From: Lepus europaeus
Lineage: Eukaryota > Chordata > Mammalia > Lagomorpha > Leporidae
Length of the DNA stretch: 64,000 nucleotides
Direction: 5' to 3'
Assembly (NCBI RefSeq): GCF_033115175.1
Contig: NC_084829.1
Coordinates: 133,830,996-133,894,995 of the forward strand
A program made the position numbers and the translations under genes. Under the pieces are notes generated by a model. That model made no database searches and was not told the DNA's origin. It worked only from the letters and a program-made list of their open reading frames with translations. Shown here one piece after another: positions 23,633 through 35,421 of the stretch (position 1 is its first letter; each line of letters starts with the position of its first letter).

Positions 23633-24669
23633 ATGCCAAACAACAAATGCAAAAATCGAGGTAACAAGAACAAGGAAGACACTATGACACCCCCAAATGA
23701 AAAAGACACCCCAATGCAAGATTATGAAGATGATGAGATAGAAGAAATGCAAGAAGTGGATCTCAAAAAATTGATAAGAACATTAAGAAGTTCTCAAAAA
23801 CAAATTCTTGAACTACAGAAATCCTTAATGGACAAGATAGAAAATCTCTCTCGTGAAAATGAAATATTAAGGAGGAATCAAAATGAAATGAAACAACTAG
23901 TGGAACAAGAAACTGAGATAGTGACGAGGAATCATAATGAAATGAAGAATTCAATAGATCAAATGACAAACACATTAGAGAGCCCTAAAAACAGAATGGG
24001 CGAAGCAGAAGAGAGAATATCGGACTTAGAAGACAGAGAACAGGAAGGAAACAGGCAAACCAAAGAAAAGAAGAGGAAATTAGAAATCTAAAAAATATTG
24101 TCGGGAATCTACAGGATACTATTAAAAAACCCAACATTCGAGTTCTAGGAGTTCCTGAAGGCATGGAGAGGGAGAAAGGATTAGAAGGCATTTTCAGTGA
24201 GATACTAGCAGAAAATTTCCCAGGTTTGGAGAAGGACAGAGGCATCTTAGTACAGGAAGCTTATAGAACCCCTAATAAACATGACCAAAAGAGATCCTCA
24301 CCACAACATGTTGTAATCAAACTCACCACAATGAAACATAAAGAAAAGATCCTAAAATGTGCAAGAGAGAAACGTCAGATTACTCTCAGAGGATCTCCAA
24401 TTAGACTCACAGCAGACTTCTCATCAGAAACCCTACAAGCTAGAAGGGAATGGCGAGACATAGCCCAGGTACTAAGAGAGAAAAACTGCCAGCCCAGAAT
24501 ATTATATCCTGCAAAGCTCTCATTTGTGAATGAAGGTGAAATTAAGACTTTTCATAGCAAACAGAAACTGAAAGAATTTGTTGCCACTCATCCTGCCCTG
24601 CAAAAGATGCTTAAAGATGTGTTACACACAGGAACACAGAAACATGGGCACCAATATGAAAGAAGGTAA
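23633..24669 (+). pseudogene. L1 ORF1p, single frameshift
   Basis: L1 ORF1p is the RNA-binding trimeric chaperone of LINE-1 ribonucleoproteins. The first frame (start at 23633, or an in-frame ATG at 23609) runs to a stop at 24091 and encodes an acidic N-terminus and a long heptad-rich coiled coil (KSLMDKIENLSRENEILRRN). From about 24080 the protein continues in the next frame with an RRM-like part (NIRVLGVPEGMEREKGLEGI) and the C-terminal domain (REKRQITLRG, PRILYPAKLSF), ending at 24669. The break is in an A/G-rich run near 24065-24085. Without it the protein would have a typical ORF1p length (about 340 residues). Confidence 0.92.
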
Positions 24670-26460
24670 AGGAAGGAAACCTCACCGCAAAAGATCACAG
24701 GAAGCTCAATTTCTCTTTGACATAGAATTAAACTCTGATGCTCTGTTAAAGCAATGTGTTAAAGTAATCGATTATGTTCTCTTGATGTCTGTTAAATTCT
24801 AATTGTTCAAAAACAGCTGAATTTTTATTAAGAGCTATGTGTTATTTAAACATTTGCTTATTTTCAAAGATTTGAATAATCACCTTGTAACAAAGATCAA
24901 ATTTGGTCTATGTTATGTCATGATTTTAAGGAACCTTATTTCAACCAGATATTTTGGATTTTGAGCCTTCTTGGCATTCTTGACAGGCATTCGAAAAATC
25001 AAAGTTTCAAACAATCTGGTCTCTAAAATTTCCAGTAAATCCTGGACTTTGGTTTTTCCAGTTTGGGCCCAACTGAAAAAATCGAAGGACCTATGTCTCT
25101 CATCTTATAGAGACACCAACTAATCAGGCTATTTGGATTATATTAGAAGTACTGTCAAGATGTGATGTGATACCAAACTTTAGTTTCTATAATGGAAAAT
25201 GCTATTAATACAAATGTTTGAGAATTAAAAAGTCTAATGATCTTGTGTTACTAGACATGATAGTTATCTTAATGAGAAAGCCCCAGAGGCCTAAAAGGTT
25301 AAATACTTGTAAAATCCTACAGGTGCTTTCAAAAATACTGTGAAGTAAGCAAGTGCCTCTTGTTGGTTGATGAGTTTATAATTTTAAACATGGCAACTTA
25401 AAGTCTTTTGTCATCCACAGTTAGATATGATTTTCTGCTCATAAAACTAAAGCGTTGTTGGTTCTGTGTTTAGCTGTCCTCCTATAGGTTCCTATGGACT
25501 TTTTCCACCAATTACATTTATTCAGTACTTTGGGATGGCTCTATAAACAGATGAAGCCAATAATGTATTAACAGTACCAACTGAGAGAAAGTATGGTTAA
25601 CTGAGGTTACTAAAAAAGCAATTCAAATCAATTGGCAATCTACCAAAAGAGTTAAAGATTTTAAAAGCTATTATTAAAATTGCTATATTGGTCTATTATG
25701 CTATGTTATATGTGTGTACATATTGTATGTCCACATGGGGAAATTTTATTAAGAGTTTTATTTTAAATGGCTTATAGATAAGATTGTCCATAAATTTAAG
25801 CTGCTAAAATCAATCAAAGATACATTTTAATTTGTGTGACCTGAATCTGTGTATCATGTTTTAAACTTGTTGGTAGAAAGAAACTAAAAACATTTTATAT
25901 GGTTGTGCTTAAGTTTACTGGTTAAACAAACTACACCGTGTTAGATATTTAAGAGGTGTTTTCAAATACATGATTCTTAAAATTTATAGAAGGCATTGGA
26001 CCTTCTGGTAAATGTTTTCTTAAGTTGTTATCTAATGGTTGATACTGTTTGCTAAGTATTCATGCGATATTGCTAATGTCAGCAAGCGATCTAGGACTTG
26101 CTCCCTCATTTCTCTATTCTAAGCCCAACTTGTTCTTTCATTTCTCTATTCTCTTCAAGGTAGGAAACTAATTCTATTATGAAGGAATCTGTAGGACACA
26201 CAATTTAATCTTTAGACCTTATAAAAGAGATGGCTGAAATTTTCTGTAATAGCATAGCCAAAATAAGAGCGTAAATAATAATCTCATAGCTAGATTTACT
26301 TCGCCATCAGCAAAGTATACAGTAAGTAGAAAAAACCTCCCTTTCAGACCAAAGGGAAAGAAAGTTTTAAAGTGAGAATATAATTTTCCTCATGGGCATT
26401 GTCTACCTTAGAAAAACTACTGCAGAACATGCCTGTGACTATAGACTTGTAGTTCAGGCC
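24670..26460 (+). other. Non-coding middle of the ORF1-only element
   Basis: About 1.8 kb of AT-rich DNA directly after the ORF1 stop, where L1 ORF2 endonuclease and reverse transcriptase would be expected. I find no long reading frame and none of the L1 ORF2 landmarks (QGCPLSP- or FADD-type motifs) in any frame. I do not recognise its family. Confidence 0.6.
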
Positions 26461-26469
26461 ACCGAAGAT

Positions 26470-27000
26470 TAGAGATGGGACATGGGCACTCCCTTGACTT
26501 GCATCCTCTGGTCTGCTTTAACACAAACCAGGAGGAAAAGAAAGCTAGGCATCAGAAGCAATGGGTGGCAGGCCTATTAATGGCTGATCTGTACAGTGAT
26601 CTGCCCTCAAGGAGACCCAACAGGCCAGTCCACTGCAGTGGCTTTCAATGTGGTAAGCCTGGGCTTCAGCAGAAGTCAGCTTGTGAAGAGCCCTGGCAGC
26701 TCTGCCAAGAGTTGGATCACTGGAAATGGACCTGCCCTGGAGTCGAAGGATGCCCAGGTCAGAGCCACAGATCTTATTGGCTCTAAGCTGAAAAGCCCTT
26801 CACTCAGCCCAACTTCCAAAGTGACCACTGCAGCTGAGGGGATGGTCAAGTAGGGTCAGCAACATTGCAGGCAGAACTGTAAATTTCTTGTTAGAGATGC
26901 CACCTGCCTTTACCTGGCCAGCTCTCCTCCCAGGCCAGCCAAGTAATGAAAGTCAACAGAGTGCCTTCCCCTAGGAGGTTCACACCTCCCTTAGGATATA
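26470..27000 (+). pseudogene. Retroviral gag nucleocapsid / protease-like remnant within the L1-type element
   Basis: One frame reads FQCGKPG...C and then LCQELDHWKWTCP, which resembles two CCHC zinc knuckles (C-x2-C-x4-H-x4-C). In the second the first Cys is Trp; in the first the leading Cys and the His are replaced and one residue is extra. Downstream, in other frames, come TDLIG, then SNIAGRTVNFLL and DATCLYLASS, in the place and style of a retroviral protease start with a DTGA-type site that is broken here. Order and spacing suit a gag-pro junction of a class I (gammaretrovirus-like) endogenous retrovirus. Several stops and frameshifts prevent any product. Confidence 0.55.
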
Positions 27001-27359
27001 CCCCATGGGAAGAGATAGATAGGTCTGGGCCTCTTAACTTACAAGGCCTAAAGCCCACCAGATTATGATCAAGCCCCTTCTATCAGGTTCTATTTGCCTC
27101 TCAATCAGAAAACTTAATTGTAGCTTAGCACCTTTCTTAGCTCCTCTAATAATGACTCTGTCCTTTGTTCTAGACCCTGTCTAGCGTACTTGGGCCTCAT
27201 TCCTTTGTAGTCATAACCTCTACTCTACCACCAATGGCTCTACTCCCAACCTGTGTGTACTGATGGTCCTCTTCCCCACTTAGTGCTGTATGATTGTTCA
27301 AACCTGGTAAATGCCACTCTTAGGATAATTGGTTACTATCCTCACTCTGTCTTTTATGA

Positions 27360-27803
27360 CCTTGTCTAAATATGATCAGAGTCGGCAAACTTGGAAGGCT
27401 TCCATAGCCTTGGCAACTCATGACGACAGCCTAGGGTGGTTACTGGCACCATAAACTAGAGTGTCAATTTGTTGGGTCAACAACAGGAGCCACTGTGCAC
27501 TTGCTCCTCATGTGGGATCTCTGTCCTTAATGTGCTGTACATTTTGGTTTGATGCTATAACTAGTACTCAAACAGTGTGTTTCACTTTGTGTTTCTATGT
27601 GGGTGCAAACTGTTGAAATCTTTATACTAAATTGATCTTCTGTATATAAAGAGAATTGAAAATGAATCTTGATGCAAATGGAAGGGGAGAGGGAGCGGGA
27701 GAGGGGAGGGTTGCGGGTGGGAGGGAAGTTATGGGAGGGGGAAGCCATTGTAATCCATAAGCTGTACACTGGAAATTTATATTCATTAAATAAAAGTTAA
27801 AAA
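27360..27803 (+). repeat. L1 3' UTR end with G-rich polypurine tract
   Basis: This part matches the other L1 3' ends in the window (ctttaatgtgctgtac, tatataaagagaattgaaaatgaa, attcattaaataaaag). The G-rich polypurine tract lies at 27680-27742. Similarity to the other L1 copies begins at about 27360 and is absent just upstream, which puts the junction with the foreign middle there. Confidence 0.75.
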
Positions 27804-27817
27804 AAAGATAAAGTAGT

Positions 27818-28370
27818 AATAATTCTGGATTTATAACCCTAAAGAAATTCTATGAGTCTATGAACTTTTTCTCATTGTCTTTTGTACAAATAATTTATCA
27901 CTAGCTTATATCTGCTTGGAAACAAATACAACATTCTAATTTAATTGTCAAAGAAAGAAAACCTGTTAAAGAGCTTCTCAACAGAATGATGGATGATTTA
28001 GTCACTTATTGTTAGACAAATTAACATATTAAAATATGGTCATCATTAAAATATATGCTGTAGTGGAATAAGCTATATCCTAAGAGTTGGGAGTAACAGC
28101 TAGTGTGTTAATAGAAATGAAAGTCAATGCCGAACACACACCTGTAAAACCATGCTATTTGGTTCATGAAATTACTCCTCCTTCTTATGGAAATAATGGG
28201 TGCTGAGGTTGAGAAGGCACTGAGGAGGACTCTGAAATAAAAATGGTAAAACAACATTTTAAAATTTTTCATGTAGACTGTAATGAATAACAAATGCATT
28301 TTATCTATTTTGAGGACTCACTGATTTCCCTAGTAGATCCTGTTGCCACAAACTTGTCAATTTGGGCAAC
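27818..28370. other. Spacer, nothing recognised
   Basis: AT-rich DNA that resumes after the retroelement insertion. Confidence 0.5.
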
Positions 28371-28373
28371 ACA

Positions 28374-28688
28374 CAGGCACCAGCATTGTGGCATAGCAGG
28401 TTAAGCTGCCACCTATGATGCCAGTGTACCATATGGTCACTGGTTCATATCCCAGCTGCTCTTCTTCCAATCCATCTCCCTGCTAGTGGCCTGACTGTTG
28501 CCACCTATGTGGAAGACCTAGATGAATCTGGCTTCTGTCTCCTGGCTTTGACCTGGCCCAGCCTTCACTGTTGCAGCTACTTGAGGAATTAACCAACAGA
28601 GGGAAGATCTCTCTGTCTCTCTCTATCTCTCTGTCCCTGTCTCTGTCTCTCTCTCTCTAAATATATAAATAAATAAACCTTAAAAAAA
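28374..28688 (+). repeat. CSINE, plus strand
   Basis: A head 'caccagcattgtggcatagcaggttaagctgcc' leads to a CT-rich zone (28605-28660) and the tail AAATAAATAAACCTTAAAAAAA. The flanks share an imperfect 'tgggcaa'. Confidence 0.88.
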
Positions 28689-28702
28689 TCTGGGCAATAT
28701 GC

Positions 28703-28835
28703 AAATGTACATCAAACAGTTCATGGAAGTCGGAATTAAAAGATCAGCTTATTTTGCTGCAAAAATTTTTGAAATTCCTGCATAGATGTTTCATCATATA
28801 CATTTTCTATGAGCATTTTGAAGACCCCCATGTAT
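28703..28835. mobile_element. Short palindromic MITE-like repeat
   Basis: The ends are imperfect inverted repeats: 'tcaaacagttcatggaa' on the left and 'ttctatgagcattttgaag' on the right. There is no coding capacity. A second related copy sits at 63487-63590. Confidence 0.5.
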
Positions 28836-29179
28836 GTTGTTACCAGGCTTGACTCAATAATTGATTTTAAAGATGAAAAAAGGGAACGATTTTCTTGTCT
28901 CCATCAAGGCAGATCAGGGATGTTTGTATATGCACCTTTTATATCCTTGAAACCTTTGTGGTAGTGGTAGTTCTTCCCATAGCGCCCTGGCAGTGTCTTC
29001 TTGGCAAAGACAGCTGGTAGGACTGCAGCAAAGTGAGGAAAGGGATTATATAAAAAGGTGGTCAGCCTTTATTCAATCACTATCTTGGGAATCATCTCTG
29101 GAGAGAACATACTAGAATGAGGAAAAATGGCACACTTGAAGAGATTAAAAAAGATCCAGGAGCTTAACCATATGTTACT

Positions 29180-29290
29180 TCATTTAGATCACATCCAGGA
29201 AAGTATGGTTATTCTCATTGGATAGTTGAAATAATCTCAGGTTACATGACTTGTAGGTGGCACAGATGGAGTGGAAACTTAGATCTATTT
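29180..29290 (-). repeat. MIR-like fragment
   Basis: The order 'ggttattctcattggatagttgaaataatctcaggttacatgacttgtaggtggcacagatggagtggaaact' follows the MIR core (gaggaaactgaggctcagag...gtggcagagc). It is diverged. Confidence 0.5.
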
Positions 29291-29309
29291 GGTGGACTTT
29301 GGCCTGCAA

Positions 29310-29830
29310 AAAAATCCTGTATTTGCCTATCCATTTCTTAAAGCCAAAAGTTTCACATGTGGAACTGCTAGATCATATGCTAATTCTGTTTTCAGTTTTT
29401 TGAGGAAGTATCATAGTGCTTTCCATGGCTGCTACCTTATTTTACATTCCAGCGAATATTGCACCCATGTGTCTGTTTTTTTCATACCTTTATAGGCATT
29501 AATTATTTTCAGTGTTGGTTTTGTTTATAGTATCCATAGTAATGGTATGTACAGTGGCATCATATTCTTTTTTTGATTTGTATTTCACTAGTGGCTATGG
29601 ATCATTGGCCATATGTGTATCTTTCATGAAGAATTGACTATTGAATTGTAATCTGTTTTTTTAATTGGGTGGCATTGAATTGTATTGTGGTATTAAATTG
29701 TATATTCTGGGTAGTAATCAGCTAAGCGGACAAATGATTTGCAAATATTTTCCTCCCATCTCTTGAGTTGCCATTTCTATAGAAAACATGATTGTTTTTG
29801 TTTACTAAGTAGTCCCTCTTTTAGGCAACC
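29310..29830 (-). mobile_element. Old L1 3' fragment, minus strand
   Basis: The stretch 'ggaactgctagatcatatgctaattctgttttcagttttttgaggaa...tttccatggctgctaccttattttacattcc' is the familiar antisense reading of an L1 3' end. It is diverged, with no open frame. Confidence 0.75.
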
Positions 29831-30104
29831 ACCATACCTCTGGGTATTTGGTTCAGCACAAGCCACTTAGCATACTTCAAATAATTTGCCATGATAATTT
29901 ACTTGACTAATGATGGCTGCAGGACTCAAACTGGGCTCATGAGCACTACTAACTCAACAGACTTCTCCAAAGCCACTGTGAATGACACACTATCTTTTTG
30001 GGATAAGGAGTTCTGGTGGATTGTCATCCTTGAAAGTCATTACTGTATCCTTATCACATTGAGAGAGAACCTGAGGATGAAGCCAACACAGAGGGAAATA
30101 GAAT

Positions 30105-32990
30105 GAGAATTTAACAGACCCATAACAGGCAATGAGATTGAAGCAGTAATCAAAAATCTTCCAGCAAGGAAAAGTCCAGGACTTTACTACTGAATGCTAC
30201 AAAACATTCAAATAAGTAATTACAATACTCTTCAAGCTATTACAAAATATGGAACAGGATTTAACTCTGCTAAACTATTTTTATGAGGTAAGCATTACTT
30301 TGATATCAAAACCTAAGACATGACATGAAAAGAAAACTACAGACTTATATCATTAATGAACATAGATGAAAATATTCTCAATGAAATACTAGAAAACCAA
30401 GTCCAGAACCACATCAAAAAGATCATACGTCATTATCAAGTGGGATTTATACCAGAAATACAAGAGTGGTTCAACATTTGCAAATCAATAAATATCATAA
30501 ATTGCATCAATAGCATGAAGGACAAAAATCATACAGTCTTCTGAATAGAGGCAGAGAAAGCATTTGATAAGATTCAACAGCCCTTCATGATAAAAACCTC
30601 CCACAAATCATGTACAGAAGGAACAGTCTTCAATATTATAAAGGCTATATATCACAAATCATCAACCAGTATCATACTAAATGTCGAAAAACTGAAAGCA
30701 TTTCCTCTCAGAATTGGAACAAGACAAGGATGTCTACTTTCACCACTCTTAGCCAAAACACTACTGGAAGCTTTAGCAAGAGTAATTAGGGAGTACAATA
30801 AGATAAAAGGCTTTAAAACTGGAAAAGAGGAAGTCAAAATATTCATCTTTGCAGATGACATGATGTTGTACCTGGAAAAACCTGAACACTCCACCATGAA
30901 GCTTTTAGAATTGATAAACCCATCAAGTAAAGTTGCAGGTTACAAAATACACATAAAAAAGTAGTTTTGGATGCTAACGATGAACTCATCAAAAGAAATC
31001 AAGAAAAAAGTGCCACTCACAATAGCCACAAAAAATCTAATATTTATAAATAAATTTATCAAAGACGTCAAAGATATCTACAATGAAAATTATCAAGCAT
31101 TGATGAAAGAGATCATCACAGACACAAAAAAGGAAAGATATTCTTTGATCATGCATTGAAAAATCAATGTCCTTAAAATGTCTATGGTATCTAAAGCAAT
31201 CTACAGATTCAATGCAATCCCTATCAAAATATCAATGACATTCTTTACAGAACTAGAAAAAGCAATCTAAAATTCATAGGGAGTCACAAAAGACCCAGAA
31301 TAGCCAAAACAATCCTGAATAAGAAAAATCAAGCTGGAGACATTACAATGCCTGGCTTCAAAGCATACTACAAAGCTATAGTAATTAAAACAGCATGGTA
31401 TAGGCATAAAGCCAATACATAGATCAGTGGAACAGAATAGAGTCAGGAACTTAATCCAGATACATACAATCAGCTGATTTTTGACAAAAGTGCTCAGACC
31501 ATACAGTAGAGTAAGAAAAATGTCTTCAACAAATCGTGTTGACATAACTGGACATATATGTAGAATGATGTTAGATCCAAATCTCTCATCATATACAAAA
31601 ATCAACTCACAGTGAATCAGAGACCTCACCTTAAGAACTGATACTGTGGAGCTGTTGGAACAAAATGTGGGGGAAATACTCCAAGAGATTGGTGTAGTGC
31701 ATGACCTTTTGGACTACACCCCCAAAATCACAAGCAACAAAAGCAAAGCTAAAGAAATGAGACTATATCAAACTCAGAAACTTTTGCACAGCAAAGGAAA
31801 TGATCAATAGAGTGAAGAGACATCCAATAAAATGAAAAAAATTTGCAAAATGACTATATGATAGAAGATTAATATCCCATATATATCAGCAACCTAAAAA
31901 CTCAGTAACAGCCAATCCAGTTGAGAAAGGGGCAAAGGGTTTCAATAGACAATTGGCTAACAAATGACTAACAAATACATGAAAAAAATGTTCAACATCA
32001 GTAGCCATCAGGGAAATGCAAATCAAAACCACCATGAAATATCTCCTCACTCTTGTGAGAATGGCTAAAATCCAAAATCAAAGTACCAAATGCTGGGGAG
32101 GATATGGACAAAAGGAAACACTTACCCACTGTTGGTGGGAACTAATTAGTGCAGCCACTGTGGAAAACAGTGTGGAGATTTCTTTAAAAGCTAGAAATAG
32201 ACTTGCCATATAGTCTAGCAATCCCACTACTGGTTATATACCCAAAAGATTTGTACACTGTGTGTCAAAGAGATACCTGTATAACCGTGTTTAGAGCAGT
32301 ACTGTTCACAATAACCAAAATTTGGAATCAACAAAGATGTCTATCATCAGACGAATGAATATATAAATGTGGTATATATACATAATGAAGTATTATTTAG
32401 CTATAAAAAACAATGAAATTCTACCATTTTCAGCAAAATGGACATAACTTGAAGATCTCATGTTGGGTGAAAAAAGCTAGACCCAGAAAAAAATTTTATA
32501 TATTCTCCCTGAAATGTGGGAGCTAAAATTGAAGAAACAACCAAAAAGAAAAAAAATGAAATTCCTGTGTGTATCAGTATTGTTGCAAATATAGTTTTGT
32601 GCAACTTTGTTTTATACTTTTGTGAAACCAATATTTAAGAATATTATATTACTTTAATTTTATTGATCTGTAATTATTTTAAAATTTACTGTACATGGGT
32701 GAAATGGTCATTTTTCCATTCAATTATTGTTTACAGCCATTGTGCATATTCCAGTGAAACAGGGTCTTTTTGCTTACTACTTGTTAGACTTCTTATGTGG
32801 TGAAGTATTAAGCCTTTTTACTGTAATGTAAATTTAAAGTATGTTATCTCAACAAAAAAGCAGAAGAATGAAGGAAGGTGGGAGGAGAGAAGAGGGAGAA
32901 AGGGAAGAAGGGAATATCGTTATGTTCTTAACATTGTATCTACAAAACATATTTAATCTATTAAAAGTAAATTAAAAATTAAAAAAAGAA
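30105..32990 (+). mobile_element. Old L1 ORF2 C-terminal part plus 3' UTR
   Basis: Reverse-transcriptase-like frames are broken by stops and shifts: [44 protein letters not shown]-like wording (30700-30760) and the catalytic [10 protein letters not shown] at about 30847-30876. C-terminal wording ([35 protein letters not shown]) follows to about 32210, then a 3' UTR and an A-rich tail near 32990. It is clearly dead and much older than the 22.7-kb element. Confidence 0.9.
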
Positions 32991-33162
32991 CTGAGAGTTT
33001 AAGTCCCCGTAATGTTGGCAGAGCATTTAGCTTTATCATGTTAGGGACAGGTCTTCACCTCAACAACCACCCCTGGACCCTTTAGCTTCATAAGCCAAAA
33101 TCTTTTCTTTTTTCCTTAAACTTAGTTTTTGACTTTAGTTTTTGATTAACTTTTTTTTTAAA

Positions 33163-33472
33163 AAAAAAAAAAAGATTTATTGATTTCAAAAAGCTACAGA
33201 GAGGAGGAGAGTTAGTGATCCAGAGAGAGACCATCTGCTGGTTTTAATCTTCTAGATGGTGCTGCTGAGCCAGGCAGAAGCTAGGAGCCCAAGAGCTTCT
33301 TCTGGTTCTCCCATGTGGGTGCAGGGGCCCAGTTACTTGGGCCATCTTTGCTGCTTTCCCCAGGCCATCAGCAGGGAGTTGGATGGAAAGCAGGGCAACC
33401 AGGAAAGAAACCATTGCCCTTATGGGATGCTGACATTGCAGGTGTTGGCTTTACCTGCTGCACCACAATATA
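33163..33472 (-). repeat. CSINE, minus strand
   Basis: A 13-base poly(A)-type run, then AAGATTTATTGATTTCAAAAAGC through 'gccatctttgctgctttccccaggccatcagcagggagttgg' to the reversed head 'gctgcaccacaat'. Confidence 0.82.
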
Positions 33473-33489
33473 AACCATACAGGTTCACT

Positions 33490-33535
33490 TTTATTTATTT
33501 GAAAGGCAGAGCTACAGAGAAAGTATGAGAGAGAA

Positions 33536-33593
<58 letters not shown>

Positions 33594-33862
33594 ATTTTCC
33601 ATCTGCTGGTTCTGGTGGTTTAGTCCCCAAATTGTGTAAACATACAATACTGAGCCAGGCCAAAGCCAGGAGCCAGGACCTTCATCCAGGTCTCCTATAT
33701 GGGTGCAGGGGCCCAATGATTGTACCATTTTCCTGCTGCTCTCCCAGGCCCATTAGAAGGGAGATGGGTTGGAAGTGGAGCAGCCAGGACTCAAACCATT
33801 GCCCATATTGGATGCCAGCCTTGCAGGCAGTGGCTTAACCTGTTGCACCGCAGGGCCGGCCC
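33490..33862 (-). repeat. CSINE, minus strand, with long (GA)n
   Basis: A reversed tail TTATTTATTTGAAAGGCAGAGC, a (GA)n tract of about 55 bases at 33535-33590, and the reversed head 'ctgttgcaccgcagggccggcccc'. The GA tract is an expansion of the SINE's CT-rich region. Confidence 0.9.
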
Positions 33863-34432
33863 CCTTGCAGTCAAGGGGATGTGTTTATTACTATCCAATT
33901 GGAAATGTTGATTTCTGGAACTAATGACACAAATCACGCCCAGTCATCCATGATTGAGAGAATACAAAAGGTTCTTGTTGGTCACTCCAAGTCTATACCT
34001 GGACAGTGGACTGCCAACCATGATTTTTCTCATGTCTTCCACTCTCTCCAGCTACACAGTGGCCAATTCCCTCTTGAAGGGAGACACTATCTATTTATAA
34101 GGAATGGGGCTTAAAACATACCACCATTGTTTTAAAGGTTTTACTTTAAAATGTTTCTCCCTTATAAATTATGCTCCCCAGGATGAGTCTTTGCACCTTA
34201 CCTTATCTCACCCTGCAATTTGGGAATACAGCTATCTAGCAACAGCCTCATGGCTGCCAAGCTCATGATCTATCTTTTCATCATATGACATGTTTCCTGT
34301 TGCTGGGGCATTTGCCTTTTTATAATGCAGTGGTTTAAACTTGAAGATACTTACTTCTTTAACATGTGTCTAGCCTTCATGGTTGCCTCCCTAGCCTAAA
34401 ATTCCCTTCCTTAACTAATGATAAAATTATAC
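33863..34432. other. Spacer, nothing recognised
   Basis: No repeat or gene assigned. A 77-codon frame (33881-34114) has no family features. Confidence 0.5.
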
Positions 34433-34763
34433 AGGAGCCGGTGCTGTGGTGTAGAGGGTAAAGCCGGTGCCTACAGTGCCAGCATCCCACATGGGTGCTG
34501 ATTCATGTCCCAGCTGCTCCACTTCCAACCCAGATCTCTGCTATGGCCTGAGAAAGCAGTAGGGGATGGCCCAAGCCCTTGGTCCCTGCATCCGTGTGGG
34601 AGACCTGGAAGAAGCTCCTGGCTCCTGGCTTCAGATCAGTGAAGCTTTGGCCATTGCAGCTAATTGGGGGGTGAACCAGTGGATGGAAGACCTCTCTCTC
34701 TCTTTGCTTCTCCTTCTCTCTCCATGCAGCTCTTTCAAATAAATAAATATTTTAAAAATGTAC
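34433..34763 (+). repeat. CSINE, plus strand
   Basis: The head GAGCCGGTGCTGTGGTGTAGAGGGTAAAGCC leads through 'cttggtccctgcatccgtgtgggagacctggaagaagctcctggctcctggc' to the tail AAATAAATAAATATT. Confidence 0.92.
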
Positions 34764-35404
34764 AAAATTAATGAGTGTATTTTTTGTGTGTTCTGTTTTA
34801 AAAACACCCTAGCATAATTTCCTCCTGAACACTTAGTTTTAACTGTGTTTGTTAACTAAAAAACATGAGATATTTGCCAACTCTGTCATAAAATGTTCTT
34901 TTCCAAGGCTGTCTCTGTTTCTTAGGAGAAAAAGCAATGAAATGTCTTTAAAATAACCAGTCCCACCATAGAAAAGTCTTCTGGTGGCTTTCTCACCTAG
35001 GACTTTTTTAATTGAGACAAACTAAAGTGAAATAAATTAAAAAAAAAAGAATTTTTAACAGTGGAGGCAAGTGGAATTAAAGTGCATTTTCCATTCAAAA
35101 CAATGAATGTCTAAATTCATCAACCTTTCACTGCCTAATAATGTGACATGTTTACAATGTTGAAGGAAATCAGGTGTTTTCATGCTAAATGAAAATAAAA
35201 TTTATGTGCTGCTATTGCCATATTCTTTGCCTGGTGTTTCTCACTCTATTCATCATTAAAGGCTGCTCAATAAATACCTTACAACATGCTCATGGAGATG
35301 GTATGCAGAAATAACTCAGAATCCATCATGAATTACCAGCCACCAGTGCCTTGGGAAGACTGAAGGTTTCAGGGGGCATTGCTAAGGAGAGTCATCAGTC
35401 TATT
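34764..35404. other. Spacer before the retrocopy, nothing recognised
   Basis: AT-rich DNA with no gene. It becomes the left flank of the retrocopy at 35405. Confidence 0.5.
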
Positions 35405-35421
35405 TTCTTTCCATATTTGTT

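Larger units (their letters stand above)
22706..27803 (+). mobile_element. Full-length ORF1-only L1-type retroelement (HAL1-like), chimeric
   Basis: A perfect 14-base duplication, aaagataaagtagt, flanks the insertion at 22692-22705 and 27804-27817. It starts GAGAGCGGTAAGATGGCGGAATAGG, as an intact L1 5' UTR does. In order it holds a 5' UTR (22706-23632), ORF1 (23633-24669, one frameshift), about 2.7 kb lacking any reverse transcriptase or endonuclease-like reading frame, and an L1 3' end (about 27360-27803) with a G-rich tract and AATAAA. The L1 ORF2, normally about 3.8 kb, is absent; the space holds AT-rich sequence and a retroviral-like remnant. The intact duplications and clean tail indicate a fairly recent insertion, so the ORF2-less structure was probably inherited from a mobile non-autonomous family. 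Confidence 0.87.
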
